A stretch of DNA of 64,000 nt from Owenia fusiformis (Eukaryota; Annelida; Polychaeta; Sabellida; Oweniidae). Of the stretch, positions 12,074 through 22,700 are shown piece after piece. Below the pieces are notes generated by a model. It saw only the letters and a program-made list of their open reading frames with translations. It was not told the DNA's origin and did no database searches. The stretch covers positions 15,733,513 through 15,797,512 of the forward strand of contig CAIIXF020000004.1 in NCBI GenBank assembly GCA_903813345.2. The letters are read 5' to 3'. Position 1 is the first letter of the stretch. The number at the start of each line of letters is the position of its first letter. The position numbers and the translations under genes are program-made.

Positions 12074-12692
12074 AAACGATGTGAACAGTACTGTGAGTAT
12101 AAGGGGTCAGTGGCCATGATGTTCCAATTATCGCCTATGATGCCTTACTCTGTGCTGCGAGTGACTGGGTGAAACTATGTGAACAGTACTGTAAGTATAA
12201 GGGGCCAGTGGCCATGATGCTCCAATTATCGCCTATGATGCCTTACTCTGTGCTGCGAGTGACTGGGTGAAACTATGTGAACAGTACTGTGAGTATAAGG
12301 GGTCAGTGGCCATGATGCTCCAATTATCGCCTATGATGCCTTACTCTGTGCTGCGAGTGACTGGGTGAAACGATGTGAACAGTAAGTATAAGGGGCGAGT
12401 GGTCATGTTCCAATGATCGCCTATGATTTTCTACTCTGTGCTGGTATCGACTGGGTGAAACTATGTGAAACATGCCCATGGTGAAACTATGTGAACAGTA
12501 AGTGTAAGGGGCCAGTGGTCATTATGCTTCAATGATCGCCATGATGCTTTACTCTACTGTGCTGGAAGTGACTGGGTGAAACTATGTGAACAGTAAGTAT
12601 ACATGTAAGGGACCAGTGGCCATGACGCTCCAATGATCGCCTATGATGCCTTACTCTGCTGGTAGCAACTGGGTGAAACTTTGTGAATACGT
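12074..12692 (+). repeat. Exon-derived tandem array, block 2 (six copies)
   Basis: This continues the array after the transposon. Copies 4-6 are close to each other, sharing the ATTATCGCC variant and the TACTGTAAG/GTGAG spacer. Copies 7-9 are diverged, with frameshifts (GATTTTCTACTC, GCCATGATGC, CTCTGCTGG) and an extra partial piece near 12455-12490. The last copy, nearest the next true exon, is frameshifted and reaches a stop, so normal splicing from it would not give a full protein. Confidence 0.85.
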
Positions 12693-12907
12693 TACCATAA
12701 AATTGAGGGGCCAGGTCAAAATATCAGTATTTAAGTTGGGGTTATTCTGTATTTTACATGAGTTTATTTTTATACTTTAGTGGTGCATTACATGGTGGTG
12801 ACTCTGATAGCACGGGTGTAATGGCTTGCTGCTGGTTTGGTGCACTCTATGGATTTCAAGGTGTACCAGTGTGCAATTATAAAGTAAGTGATCTATGAGA
12901 TTGAAGA

Positions 12908-13013
12908 TAGCCTTGCCCAAGTCGGTATTTTTTCACTTATTTGATCTTGAATTATTACCGGCGGTCATAATAGAAATCAAGATAAGTAAAAGGGACCAAC
13001 ATGGGCAAGGCTA
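12908..13013. mobile_element. Short MITE with 9-bp target duplication (Mutator-like)
   Basis: The ends TAGCCTTGCCCAAGTCGG and the complement of ATGGGCAAGGCTA form inverted repeats. GATTGAAGA occurs immediately before and after the element. A 9-bp duplication is usual for Mutator-like elements. A diverged relative lies at 57936-58115. Confidence 0.75.
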
Positions 13014-13213
13014 GATTGAAGAGGAAATAAAGAAAAATTGAATGTAACTTTAAAAAATATTTTGCAGTATATTTAGCGGGCTTTTCCTATTTTTCTGATT
13101 TTATTTCATGACAATCCTATTTCTTTCCGATGAATTCTTACAATGCAATTTTTATACTCATTCAAAACCTCTATATTCGACGAGCTTTTTATGAAACTAT
13201 TGGCATGCTTTAT

Positions 13214-13339
13214 TGGGTATTGATTGGAATTAATGGAAATTGTAAAATCATATTATTTATTGTTATAAAATCCTAATCTTGTTATTTATGACACCTGGCA
13301 TGGGTATTGATTGGAATTAATGGAAATTGTAAAATCATA
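13214..13339 (+). repeat. Direct repeat in the last intron
   Basis: A 38-base segment (TGGGTATTGATTGGAATTAA and onward) is present at 13214 and again at 13301. Confidence 0.7.
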
Positions 13340-13587
13340 AATCCCATTGTTTGTTCAGTCTTGTTTTAAAATCTAGCTTCAAAAAAATAAACATTTCTAT
13401 CGCCTATAGATCAGAAGGAAGATTTGAACTATATCATATTGTTTATTGTTTATTATTATTATTATCAAAATATAAAATCATTCAATACAAAGTAATGGAT
13501 GGATGTTGGCACAATGCACATGTTGCATAAGTTACCTGTTGTCAAAAATACTGTTGCAACAATTTCGTTATAACAGAAAAGTGTATA

Positions 13588-14233
13588 CAGGGTGTCCCGA
13601 AAGTATGCCCCCCCCCCCCTAGGCAGACATATTCCAGTGTCCTCATAGTATGTGTCATATATCATTTTAAAGCTTATCCAAAGTTACATTGATTTGCCAA
13701 GTATCATGGTTTAACTCCCAAATGGTAAAAAGTTACAGTCATTTTAAAAGTTAGTGTTTTGTCAAAATAAAGTTCAATTTTACACCACATTACTAGTCAA
13801 TGAGTCCCCCCTTGGCCATGTTAACACCCGCAATTATTTTCAGATATGACCTTAAAAGCCCTTTAAATAGCGGTGTGGAATTTTATAACCTTCTTAAAAC
13901 CTGTTAAGGCACTTTAGAAGAGTTTCCTTAGAGTTTCTACCCTCACCGTTCTCTTTTTCCAACTCAATATCCATCCGACCGGATAAAGATTGCTGCTGTT
14001 TTAGATGGCCCAGGAGGACACACTGACGAGTGATTTGGTGTAAAATTGAACTTAATTTTGACCAAACACTAAATTTTGAAATGCCTGTATTTTTTTCACA
14101 TTTGAGAGTTGAACCATGATACTTGGTGAATCAATGTAACTTTGGATAAGCTTTAAAATGATATAGGACACATACTATGACGACACTGGTATATGTCTGC
14201 CTAGGGGGGGGGGCATACTTTCGGGACACCCTG
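13588..14233. mobile_element. Foldback element with CAGGGTGTCCC ends, TA target site
   Basis: The termini CAGGGTGTCCCGAAAGTATG are inverted and flanked by TA, as in Tc1/mariner elements. The inverted arms are long, about 200 bases, and start with a C13 run on the left and a G9 run on the right. The core, about 13790-14035, has no coding sequence. Confidence 0.85.
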
Positions 14234-14502
14234 TAGATAATTTTTTTATTTCAGAGAGATAAAACAAGCTCAAATATGAAGGGGTGAAATATGTGTATAG
14301 CATCGTGAATAGCCCTATTAAGATTAATCAAATATTATTTTGGTAAATAAATGTCATATTTATAAAAATTATAAATGTGTTAAGCACAAACTTCAATAGT
14401 TGATAATTTTATTTTGGAAAATTAGCATTTTAGTCCCTCATTCTTTCAAAATTCATCAATATCATACCATGAAAATAGTATATCTATTTGTTTTTTTATG
14501 GT

Positions 14503-14630
14503 GGGGTCGAGTTGACTAAGGGTTGAGATGACCAAGGGTTGAGATGACTTGGGGTCGAGTTGACTAAGGGTCGAGATGACTTGGGGTCGACTTGACTAAG
14601 GGTTGAGTTGACTTGGGGTTGAGTTGACCA
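14503..14630 (+). repeat. Minisatellite, about 20-bp units
   Basis: Six imperfect copies of GGGTCGAGTTGACTAA / GGGTTGAGATGACTTG occur in the last ADPRH-like intron. Confidence 0.8.
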
Positions 14631-14660
14631 GTTACCACTTATTATACCTAAATCAAGGTA

Positions 14661-15686
14661 CAGGCCCGTAGCCAGGGGGGGGCTCTGGGGGCTCGGACGA
14701 GCCCCCCCCCCTGATATCTCCTAAAAAAATGTGGACCTACCTTTTTGCTTCCTTGAAGAAAAACTTGCTCTTCCCCACATTCACTGGGCAATTAAGATTA
14801 AAAAAACTGGCACTACTGTGCATTGTTTTTCGAATTTGGGCATTATTTTTCAAAATTTGGCCCAATTTTTTTCGCGGACATACATGTATTTGTGCCCCTT
14901 TCCCTCTGTTTTTTAGTATCGTCCTTTGTGTTTTGTTAAAAATGGCCTCCTGGCGGTTCTGGGAAGGGGGGGGGGCATGGGGCCAACTCCCTAGGATGGG
15001 CCCAGAAAAAACGTTGGCCCAAAAATATTGTAGGGCCTCTTTAGAGGACCTTTTTTGGCATTACTTGACCTTGTAGGGCCTTATTTTTTTCAATGTTAGG
15101 CCAAATTTTCAAAAACAGGTATTTGCAAAATTTTGGTTTTAGGGCACTAAAAATTTTACGCGTGCCCAGAATGGGCCCAGAAAAGAATGTTGGGCCAAAA
15201 TCATTGTAGGGCCTCTTTAGTTGGCCTTTACTTGACCTTTTTGGGCCATTTTTTCAATTTTAGACCAAATTTTTAAAAAATGGGCCATAAATTCTTAAAA
15301 GTTTGGTTCTAGGGCCCTAAAAGCTTTTCCGCGCGGCCATAGGATGGGCCCAGAAAAAATGTTGGCCCAAAAATATTGTAGGGCTTCTTTAGTGGGCCTT
15401 TTTGGGCATAACTTGACCTTTTGGGCCTTATTTTTTCAATTTGAGGCCAAATTTTCAAAGAATGGGCCATACATTTTCTAATTTTTGGTCCAAATTTTGG
15501 TTTTAGGGCCCTTAAAAGTTTTTCTGCGCAAGCGCGGATATTTTTTCCTGACTTGAAGTGTGGGTACCCCCTTGTTAGGTTCCGGATCTGCCACTGTCCT
15601 TTACAATACAAAGGGGCTTGGTTTAGCATGGGGATTTTTTTTGGGGGGGGGTCGAGCCCCCCCTTACAAAAAGCTGGCTACGGGCA
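14661..15686. mobile_element. Inverted-repeat element with a tandem-triplicated core
   Basis: The ends CAGGCCCGTAGCCAGG and the complement of CTGGCTACGGGC match those of the shorter element at 24701-24899. The interior holds three direct copies of a segment of about 180 bases that starts near GATGGGCCCAGAAAA (about 14995, 15170, 15342). A motif resembling the end of the 34342 element (CCGGATCTGCCACTG) lies at about 15582, so the structure may be composite. The short open frames inside look like by-products of the repeats. Confidence 0.65.
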
Positions 15687-15959
15687 TGAGGTAATGTAAT
15701 GAAACAAGATAACACGCCATGTTGCAGACGTGATGATCTTTCTTATTCTGATTGCATTGAATATCATATTGCAGCTATTGTTATTTTCAAATGAAAAGCT
15801 ATCGACTTGGTAGATTTTTAATCCTTGGCAACCCCAGACTGAAAGTCTTGCAAAAGTAGGCTAATACATAATTTATTGACAATTTAATTTTAGGATTTAG
15901 AGTATAAACAACGACTCATGGACTGCGCTGATGGGTTGTATGCCTTGAGTCAGATCTAA

Positions 15960-16619
15960 AGGATAGTGGAACAAGTCGTCATAAAAACAAAAAATGTGAT
16001 GTGTTGTGAAAGTGCAAAATGGATCACAAGGTTTTTGATTTCATTGGCTGGAAAGAGAATGCTTCTAAGACACTGCCAGACTTTGGTTCAACAAAGAACA
16101 AGAAAATAACGTAAATTGAATATAAAGACGGCATTTTTCTTCTTCTCAATTTCAAGTGTGTGTGAGGATTTAATTGGGGAGATCACTGAATTTTACATTG
16201 TACAGTACAGTACCTGTATGACAATACAATAGGATATTTAATTGAGGAGACCAAACATGCCAAGATATCATGGATTTCTTAGGCATGAAAAAGTAATTGT
16301 GAATATTGTCACAATAAAAACATGTCAGATATGTAAATTGTCATAATAAAAACATTTTTTTAAAAAGTGAAACAAAATGAATATCTATAGATTAAATAAA
16401 TTATATTTAAACAATTATTTTAATTTATACATGTAACTGCCCTAAATACTCTGATACGTTTTGCTACAGTAGTAAGAACCACTTTACAACTGCTTCATAA
16501 ATGAAATATCAAAACCAAGAAAACTAACATTTCTAATTCTATTTACCAGTAAACTAGATAAAAACTGTCTCGAATTAGGTCTTCATAGATATGATAGCAG
16601 GACACATCTATTCATTGTT
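15960..16619. other. Region between two convergent genes
   Basis: It holds the 3' flank of the ADPRH-like gene and probably 3' untranslated sequence of the minus-strand coiled-coil gene. It is AT-rich. No other feature is recognised. Confidence 0.4.
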
Positions 16620-16782
16620 GTTTTCCATTGTCTCATATTGTCTATGGACTTACACAAATTGTTCTGCAGTTTGAAATAACAAGTCTAGCAGCTAACATTA
16701 GGTAGTCAATACACCTCTTTGGTGGTTTTCATTGTCTCATATTGTCTATAGACTTGTTATTATACAGTTTGAGATAACAAGC
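16620..16782 (-). repeat. Tandem copies of the coiled-coil gene's terminal exon
   Basis: Read on the minus strand, the last part of the terminal exon and about 45 bases of 3' flank are repeated twice more downstream. Diagnostic pieces are CTATAGACAAT, ACAATGGAAACCACC, GAGGTGTAT and TAATGTTAGCTGCTAG. The unit is about 105-115 bases. The extra copies carry in-frame stops and lie after the true stop codon, so they belong to the 3' untranslated region. Confidence 0.8.
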
Positions 16783-19700
16783 CTAGCAGCTAACATTAGG
16801 TAGCCCATACACCTCATCATTTGGTGGTTTCCATTGTTTCAATTTGTCTATAGACTGGTTGGTAATGTTCAACTGTGTTGCATACGATGTCACTTTGTTA
16901 TTCAGACTATCATGTTCGCTCTCAAGGGAGTTTCTGAAAATATAAATTACAAGACATGGTGAACAACATTTGACCGGAATGCTCAAAAACTAATCATTTT
17001 AGATTTGTATACAAAGAAACATCCCTGATTTTGAAAGCAATCTGCATACAGAAATTGGAAGTCTGCCGATCACAATATAGCATGCAATGGGTGGAAAATA
17101 TTGAAGCATGAAGTCTTACAATCTTTTGCACATGTATCATTCTGTAAAATCATAAAATTACAAGGGGCTGGTTAGGTATGAGGTACATGTAAGTGACTTA
17201 ACTCATATTTTCATCCCTTATTTAGAATTTGCTTGACCTACTTTTAGATCCTGAACTAAGTAGCTCCAAATAAAGAACATTCAAAAATATACTTACATGA
17301 TATATCTTTGAATAAGAGCAGATATCTCCGGTTTTGGTTTAGCCTCTAGGCTGTTCTTCAGTTCATCCACATTAGCCAGGACTTTAATCAATTCCTCATT
17401 TTTCTTTCCAGCTAAAAAATGAACCAAAAGCTGTTTACAAACAATGACTTTTTCAGAGAAAAACTGTCAAACGAAATGTTTCTATAACATCAATTTATGG
17501 ACATAAATTTAGAAAGTGAACCAAACGTAGTTGAACAGTTGAATGCAAATCTGAGAATGATTTTTCATAAAGGTAAGTCCAGACAGTTACATGTATCTAT
17601 CAATATCATCAATTTATGACATAAGTCCTCTGTGTCAATGACATGTTAAAGCAAACGCTACAGAGATGTATATCTCATTTTGCTATATATGTAGGATAAT
17701 CATATTTCATTGAATGGGGCTGAGTGTCACCAAAATATAGTTTAATTTACCATCAGCTGACTTTTCTCCAGTTGCTTCTTCTGTGTTGAGAATCTCTGAT
17801 GCAACATTCTCTGGGGCCTGTTCAAAATAAAAGCAAAACTAGAAAACCGCAACTCATGAAGAAGAAAATCCCACTAAACAAAACATATTTTTATCAAATA
17901 GCTTGTCATTTCGGATGTTACATGAAAGAAATAATCATGATATAGTCACCACTTGAGCTTGTCTTTTTTGACATAACAAAATGGTTTTCCAGAAAAAATT
18001 GACATTTTAGTCTAACTAAGTCATGTTTACTTACATATACGAGTTGAGCACCAGAGAAGCACTCAGTTAGCCTGGAGAGTTGGCTCTCATAGTTCTTACT
18101 GGAAACACAATTTATAACTGAATGTATACAAGGAATACAGGAAATAGAAAAGATACAATGGGGCGAAGCAGGTTAGAAAACATACTTACTAAAATAACAT
18201 TTGAAGCATAAATGTAACATGTGGTTTCTGTATTGCCAAAGACAAGTTTGTTGAATTTTTCAATAAATGGTCCATAGAGGGTAAGAAGGGAGGCCTTTAT
18301 GCATGTGTCTCTGCATATTAAACCTACCACAAGGATAATATTAATAATTAATATTTATTAATCCCATTTTTGTTGAACAATTGCAAAAATGATTCATCTC
18401 CACCAAAAATATTTTGAAAATCTTATGCATTATTTAAAAGGATAATAGAATAGAATAATAGAAATATGGACATATTTTGCCCACCCTGTACAATAGGTTC
18501 ATTACATTGGTGACATCATTACAATATTGTAATCTTTTATTGTACATTTATACTTACATGTAATTGTCTTGATTTTTAGTGCACTCATCAATCTTGTCAT
18601 TCAACTCTTGGAGCTTGGACCTCCTATTGGCACTCAGCTGTTCTAGACTACAATTACAATTGACATTTGATTAAGCCTATTCACAATGATTTGGAAGCTG
18701 AGAAGTACAAAATGTCATCACCTGCCATTGTTACAGATGCCAATGGCTGAATGCCTAACACCAACTGCCAAACACCATCCACAAAAAGTAAGAGACTATA
18801 ACAATATGTCACCACTTCTGGTGGTGACATAATTAATATGATGGTAATATCTTCTATCAAATAGAATTAAATTTTACCCTACATACCCTAAAGCCAATGA
18901 GCTCATAACAGAATTTAAGGTAACAAACTACATTGTTTTTAAGTGGATTTAGGGAAGCACAGAATATGTATTGAGCAGCTGTCCTCAACTCCTGATCCTG
19001 TGACTCAGACGCCAGATGGTGATCTGTCATGGTGCACTCCATTTGTAAATACAAATAACAACAATCAAGAAAACAAACAAACAGAGAAACAAAAGAACAT
19101 TGAATGCACTAAAATTAAGATCACCTTTCAGCCTGTGACTGTGTCTGAGATACCTTATGTTGAGCAACCTTTAGTGTCTCTAGTCAATAGAAGAGTGTAA
19201 CAAAGTCAAGCATTGTGGTAACTTATATAATTTCATATTCATGATTCAATACACATGATATTGATGTAACATACATATATACATACTCAAAACAAATACT
19301 CAAAAGAAGATTTGGTCAATAGGGGGGGGGGTGTACAAAGTCAAGCACGGTGGTAACTTCACCCTCCCCCCTCTTCATCAATGCAAGTAAAGCACATATA
19401 CCCAAGTTAAATATAGTTAAACAAAGTACCTGTACTCTCATTTTAAGGGAACTCAAGATACATGTAAGAACTTCCAGTGGGATTTAGCAAAATAACATGA
19501 GAAATTTATATTTACAATATGCTTTAATTTATTATCTATGCAGTAAACCTGCCTGATTCAATCATCATTTGGACCTGCCAAAAGTGTTTCTTTAACGAGG
19601 GAGTCAAAAGGAGATTACGTGATTGAAACAGAGAAAAAGTGTTCATATTACTTGTGTTCCGATTACAGAGGTGTTCAGATATACAGATTTTATTATCCTA

Positions 19701-22700
19701 ATTTTTATTTTAGATTCTATAATTTCTAAACAATTCTGGTAATTGTTCCACCTTTAAATTGATATATATCTGAATAATTAGTTTTCCTATAAGAGGCAAG
19801 TTCCCCATAGCCACTATAGCTGATAAGAAGAATGTCACACAATCCAAGAATATGGAAATCAAGGGCCACCTTTTTCAAACCGATACAAGCTGAGTTTTTG
19901 TCTTCAGTGAGATCAGTATGTGTTATGGGACCTTCTGTATCCAGTATAATATCAGGGAATTCCAGCAGCGCCATCTTTCTAACTTCCTCAGAATCAGTTG
20001 TGATAAAAACTTTTGTTGTTGATGGATTCTCATTTACTTTACCATGTAGGAAGTCCCAAACTTTTTCTATGGTTGATATGTCATTTCGGGGGCCATAATC
20101 AATTGGTATTGTTGGATTGGTGCCTATACGGACCTGGCCACACAAAAGGGTTGAACCTTGGTCTGGTTTGGCCACCTGCATAAAAGAATTCAATTCAGCT
20201 TGGAGAGAGGAGTTTAGTTTGAATAACTTATCATAGAAATGGGTGAAAATTTGGTGAGCCCTTTGACTTTTAAATGGTATGTTGGTTTGAGCACTAGTGG
20301 TGCTTTCCATTGGTTGTGCATTTGTAGTCATGCCTGAGTCGCTTCTAATTGGTATATGCTCAGCATTTTTTAATTGTTCATTACTTTCCAATGGTGTATT
20401 ACTTATGCTTTCCAACAATGTTTCACTTTTTGCATCACTGAAGTTTTCCAATGGAGTATTTTCAGTGACAACTTTTTTGTTTTCTAATGGTACATCACCA
20501 TTTACACCAATATAACTTTCCAAAGGTGTATTATTTCCAGCTGGATGGTTATTAATACTTCTATCAATGAACCTAAACTCTGAAGGATTATACCCTAGTT
20601 TCCAAATATCATGATGATATAGCTCATTCCCTGCAAAGTCCTTAAACTGATCTATATTGCTCTGTATCATCAAAACATCTACTTGCCTATATCTTTCACT
20701 TACATGAATTGTACTATTACGAACAATGTATTCACTCCCCCGTTTGTTGTTCACAAATCCTATCCAATCAGCAGTTACATTCATGGTATCAATTTCAATA
20801 TCCTGATTCCATTGTATTTCATTTGGGACAAGGACATTGGTTATAGAACATGGATTCGTGTAATCCATAAGGAATGTCCTGTTCATCATAATTGACCATA
20901 TATAGGCGGATAACATGCCTTTGAGTCTATCTGCCCAGCCTCCACATGGTACAGGAATGTCCTTGCTACACTGGTATACAACATATTGTTCTGGTTTGAC
21001 ATTATTGACATCCCAGTCTTCAGTATTATTATTGACATCAGATTTGTAAAAATTATTGGCATCGGGTTCCGGAGTGACACTGACATCAGAGTTTGAAACA
21101 TTAATGATGTCAGCTTCATGAATATTACTAACATCAGGTTTAGAAAAATCATTAACATCCAAGTGAAGAACATTCTTTACATCAGAATAAGGAATATTGT
21201 TGACACTGTAATCAGAAATATTGTTGACATCAGATTCAGGAAAGTTTCTGACATCATTTTTATAAATATTGTTTATTTCAGTTTCAGGAATATTGCTGAC
21301 ATCAATTTTGTAAATATTGTTTATATCAGATTCAGGAACATTACTGACATCATTTTTGTAAATATTGTTAATATCAGATTCAGGAATATTACTGACATCA
21401 TTTTTGTAAATATTGTTGACATCGGATTCAGGAACATTGCTGACATCATTTTTGTAAATATAGTTAATATCAGATTCAGGAATATTTCTGACATCATTTT
21501 TGTAAATATTGCTGACATCAAATCCAAGAACATTGCTGACATCATTTTTGTGAGAGCTGTTTTTATCAGATTCAGGAATATTGCTGACATCATTTATGTA
21601 AATATTGTTGATATCAGGATCAGGAACATTGCTGACATCATTTTTGTAAATATTGTTGACATCAGATTGTTCATGAATATTATTTTGCTTAATGTATTCA
21701 CTTGTACTGGATCCAATATCTCCATAGCTTGAATTTCTATCTAAATCTCCATGTGTCTCATTCTCAGCAATGACTCTATCCATGGAGACATATCCTATCT
21801 CATAATGTTCATGTTCGGAAAGTAGTATGCTATATATGACGTAGAAGATTAGAAGTATGAATATTATAGCTCCAATTCTGTTTTTCGTCATTGTTTTGCT
21901 GTTTGTTCTCATTGTGTTAAAAATGTCAGAAATTCATTTTATGGATTTAGCTCTTTTGTTTATGATTACTGGAAATTGCATGTATATTATGTAAAATAAC
22001 ACTAGTGTGTAAATCATATACTAGTGTGCATCTAGAAGGGTATAATGGCCTTACAAATACACATAATCATGACATGTGTTATGAATAATTTATGGTATCC
22101 AGATTCCAGAGGAACTGTTTTATTGACTGTCTGATGGGCAAATGATATGATTACATGACATGATTATCATCAACCATATGTTTTATGCGTCTTAAAACAT
22201 ACTCTTGTCCTGGTCTTTCTTGGAATTTCCTTCTCTGTACTGGATAGGGTTCCTATATACTGTACGACAGTCCCTCTTGAAGCTTTACATGCAAAATTAA
22301 ATGTTTTTGATAGTGTTATGATCACTGGCTAATTTATGCTCACATGATATCAAAAAAGTGAAGATTGTCCCTGCAAATTAGTTATCCCTGCTAACAGGGA
22401 AGAAGAAAAGTACTAATGACCAATACCTTCTGTGACAAGTCAGATATTTTTTTATTTTCCATGTTAGCAGATATAAGGAGTTTTAAAATCCAATCCTTTA
22501 AATGTTCTGTTAAGACTCCTCTTTATTTATTTTTTTCCTAAAATACATATTAGATAGAGATAACAGCTTAGGTTGTCTGCTTCATCAGATTCATTAACTA
22601 TTCCCTCAATGGGTGACAGTTTATTACAATGTTAAGTTTGTTGTTCAAAATGCAAAAAACTACATACTTTCGAGAACTTATCTCATAGTTGTTAATAATG

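Larger units (their letters stand above)
5319..15959 (+). pseudogene. ADPRH-like: ADP-ribosylarginine hydrolase-like gene, broken
   Basis: The exons match the ARH1/ADPRH family, which removes ADP-ribose from arginine in proteins in the cytosol. Exons, with phases that agree: 5319-5502 (AAMVLSGVGDALGYRNGSWE), 6257-6287 plus 7872-7894 (WKVSDDTV / MHIATAE), 8943-9044 (KECMRDMKGRAPG), 9220-9295 (IPFNPR), 10310-10366 (GCGASMRAMCIGLRYP), 10674-10753 (ESGRMSHNHPTGYLG), 12781-12883 ([18 protein letters not shown]) and 15894-15959 (DLEYKQRLMD to stop). The family's metal-binding acidic motifs SDDTV and GGDSDST are present. Three faults are visible. A 1.58-kb LINE splits exon 2. About 110 residues expected after TGYLG are absent. 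The GHDAPMIAYDA exon exists only as a degenerate tandem array 30 bases after exon 6. Open frames elsewhere suggest recent inactivation. A complete copy elsewhere, or an assembly fault, remains possible. Confidence 0.85.

Noticed and set aside
18857-19200. Extra exon of the coiled-coil gene or a small plus-strand gene at 18943-19200
   Set aside because: Both strands are open, but no GT-AG borders in the right phase fit the gene, and the eight listed exons already join without it.
21118-21732. 204-codon plus-strand frame
   Set aside because: It is the antisense shadow of the repeat-coding stalk of the minus-strand glycosyltransferase and has no domain of its own.
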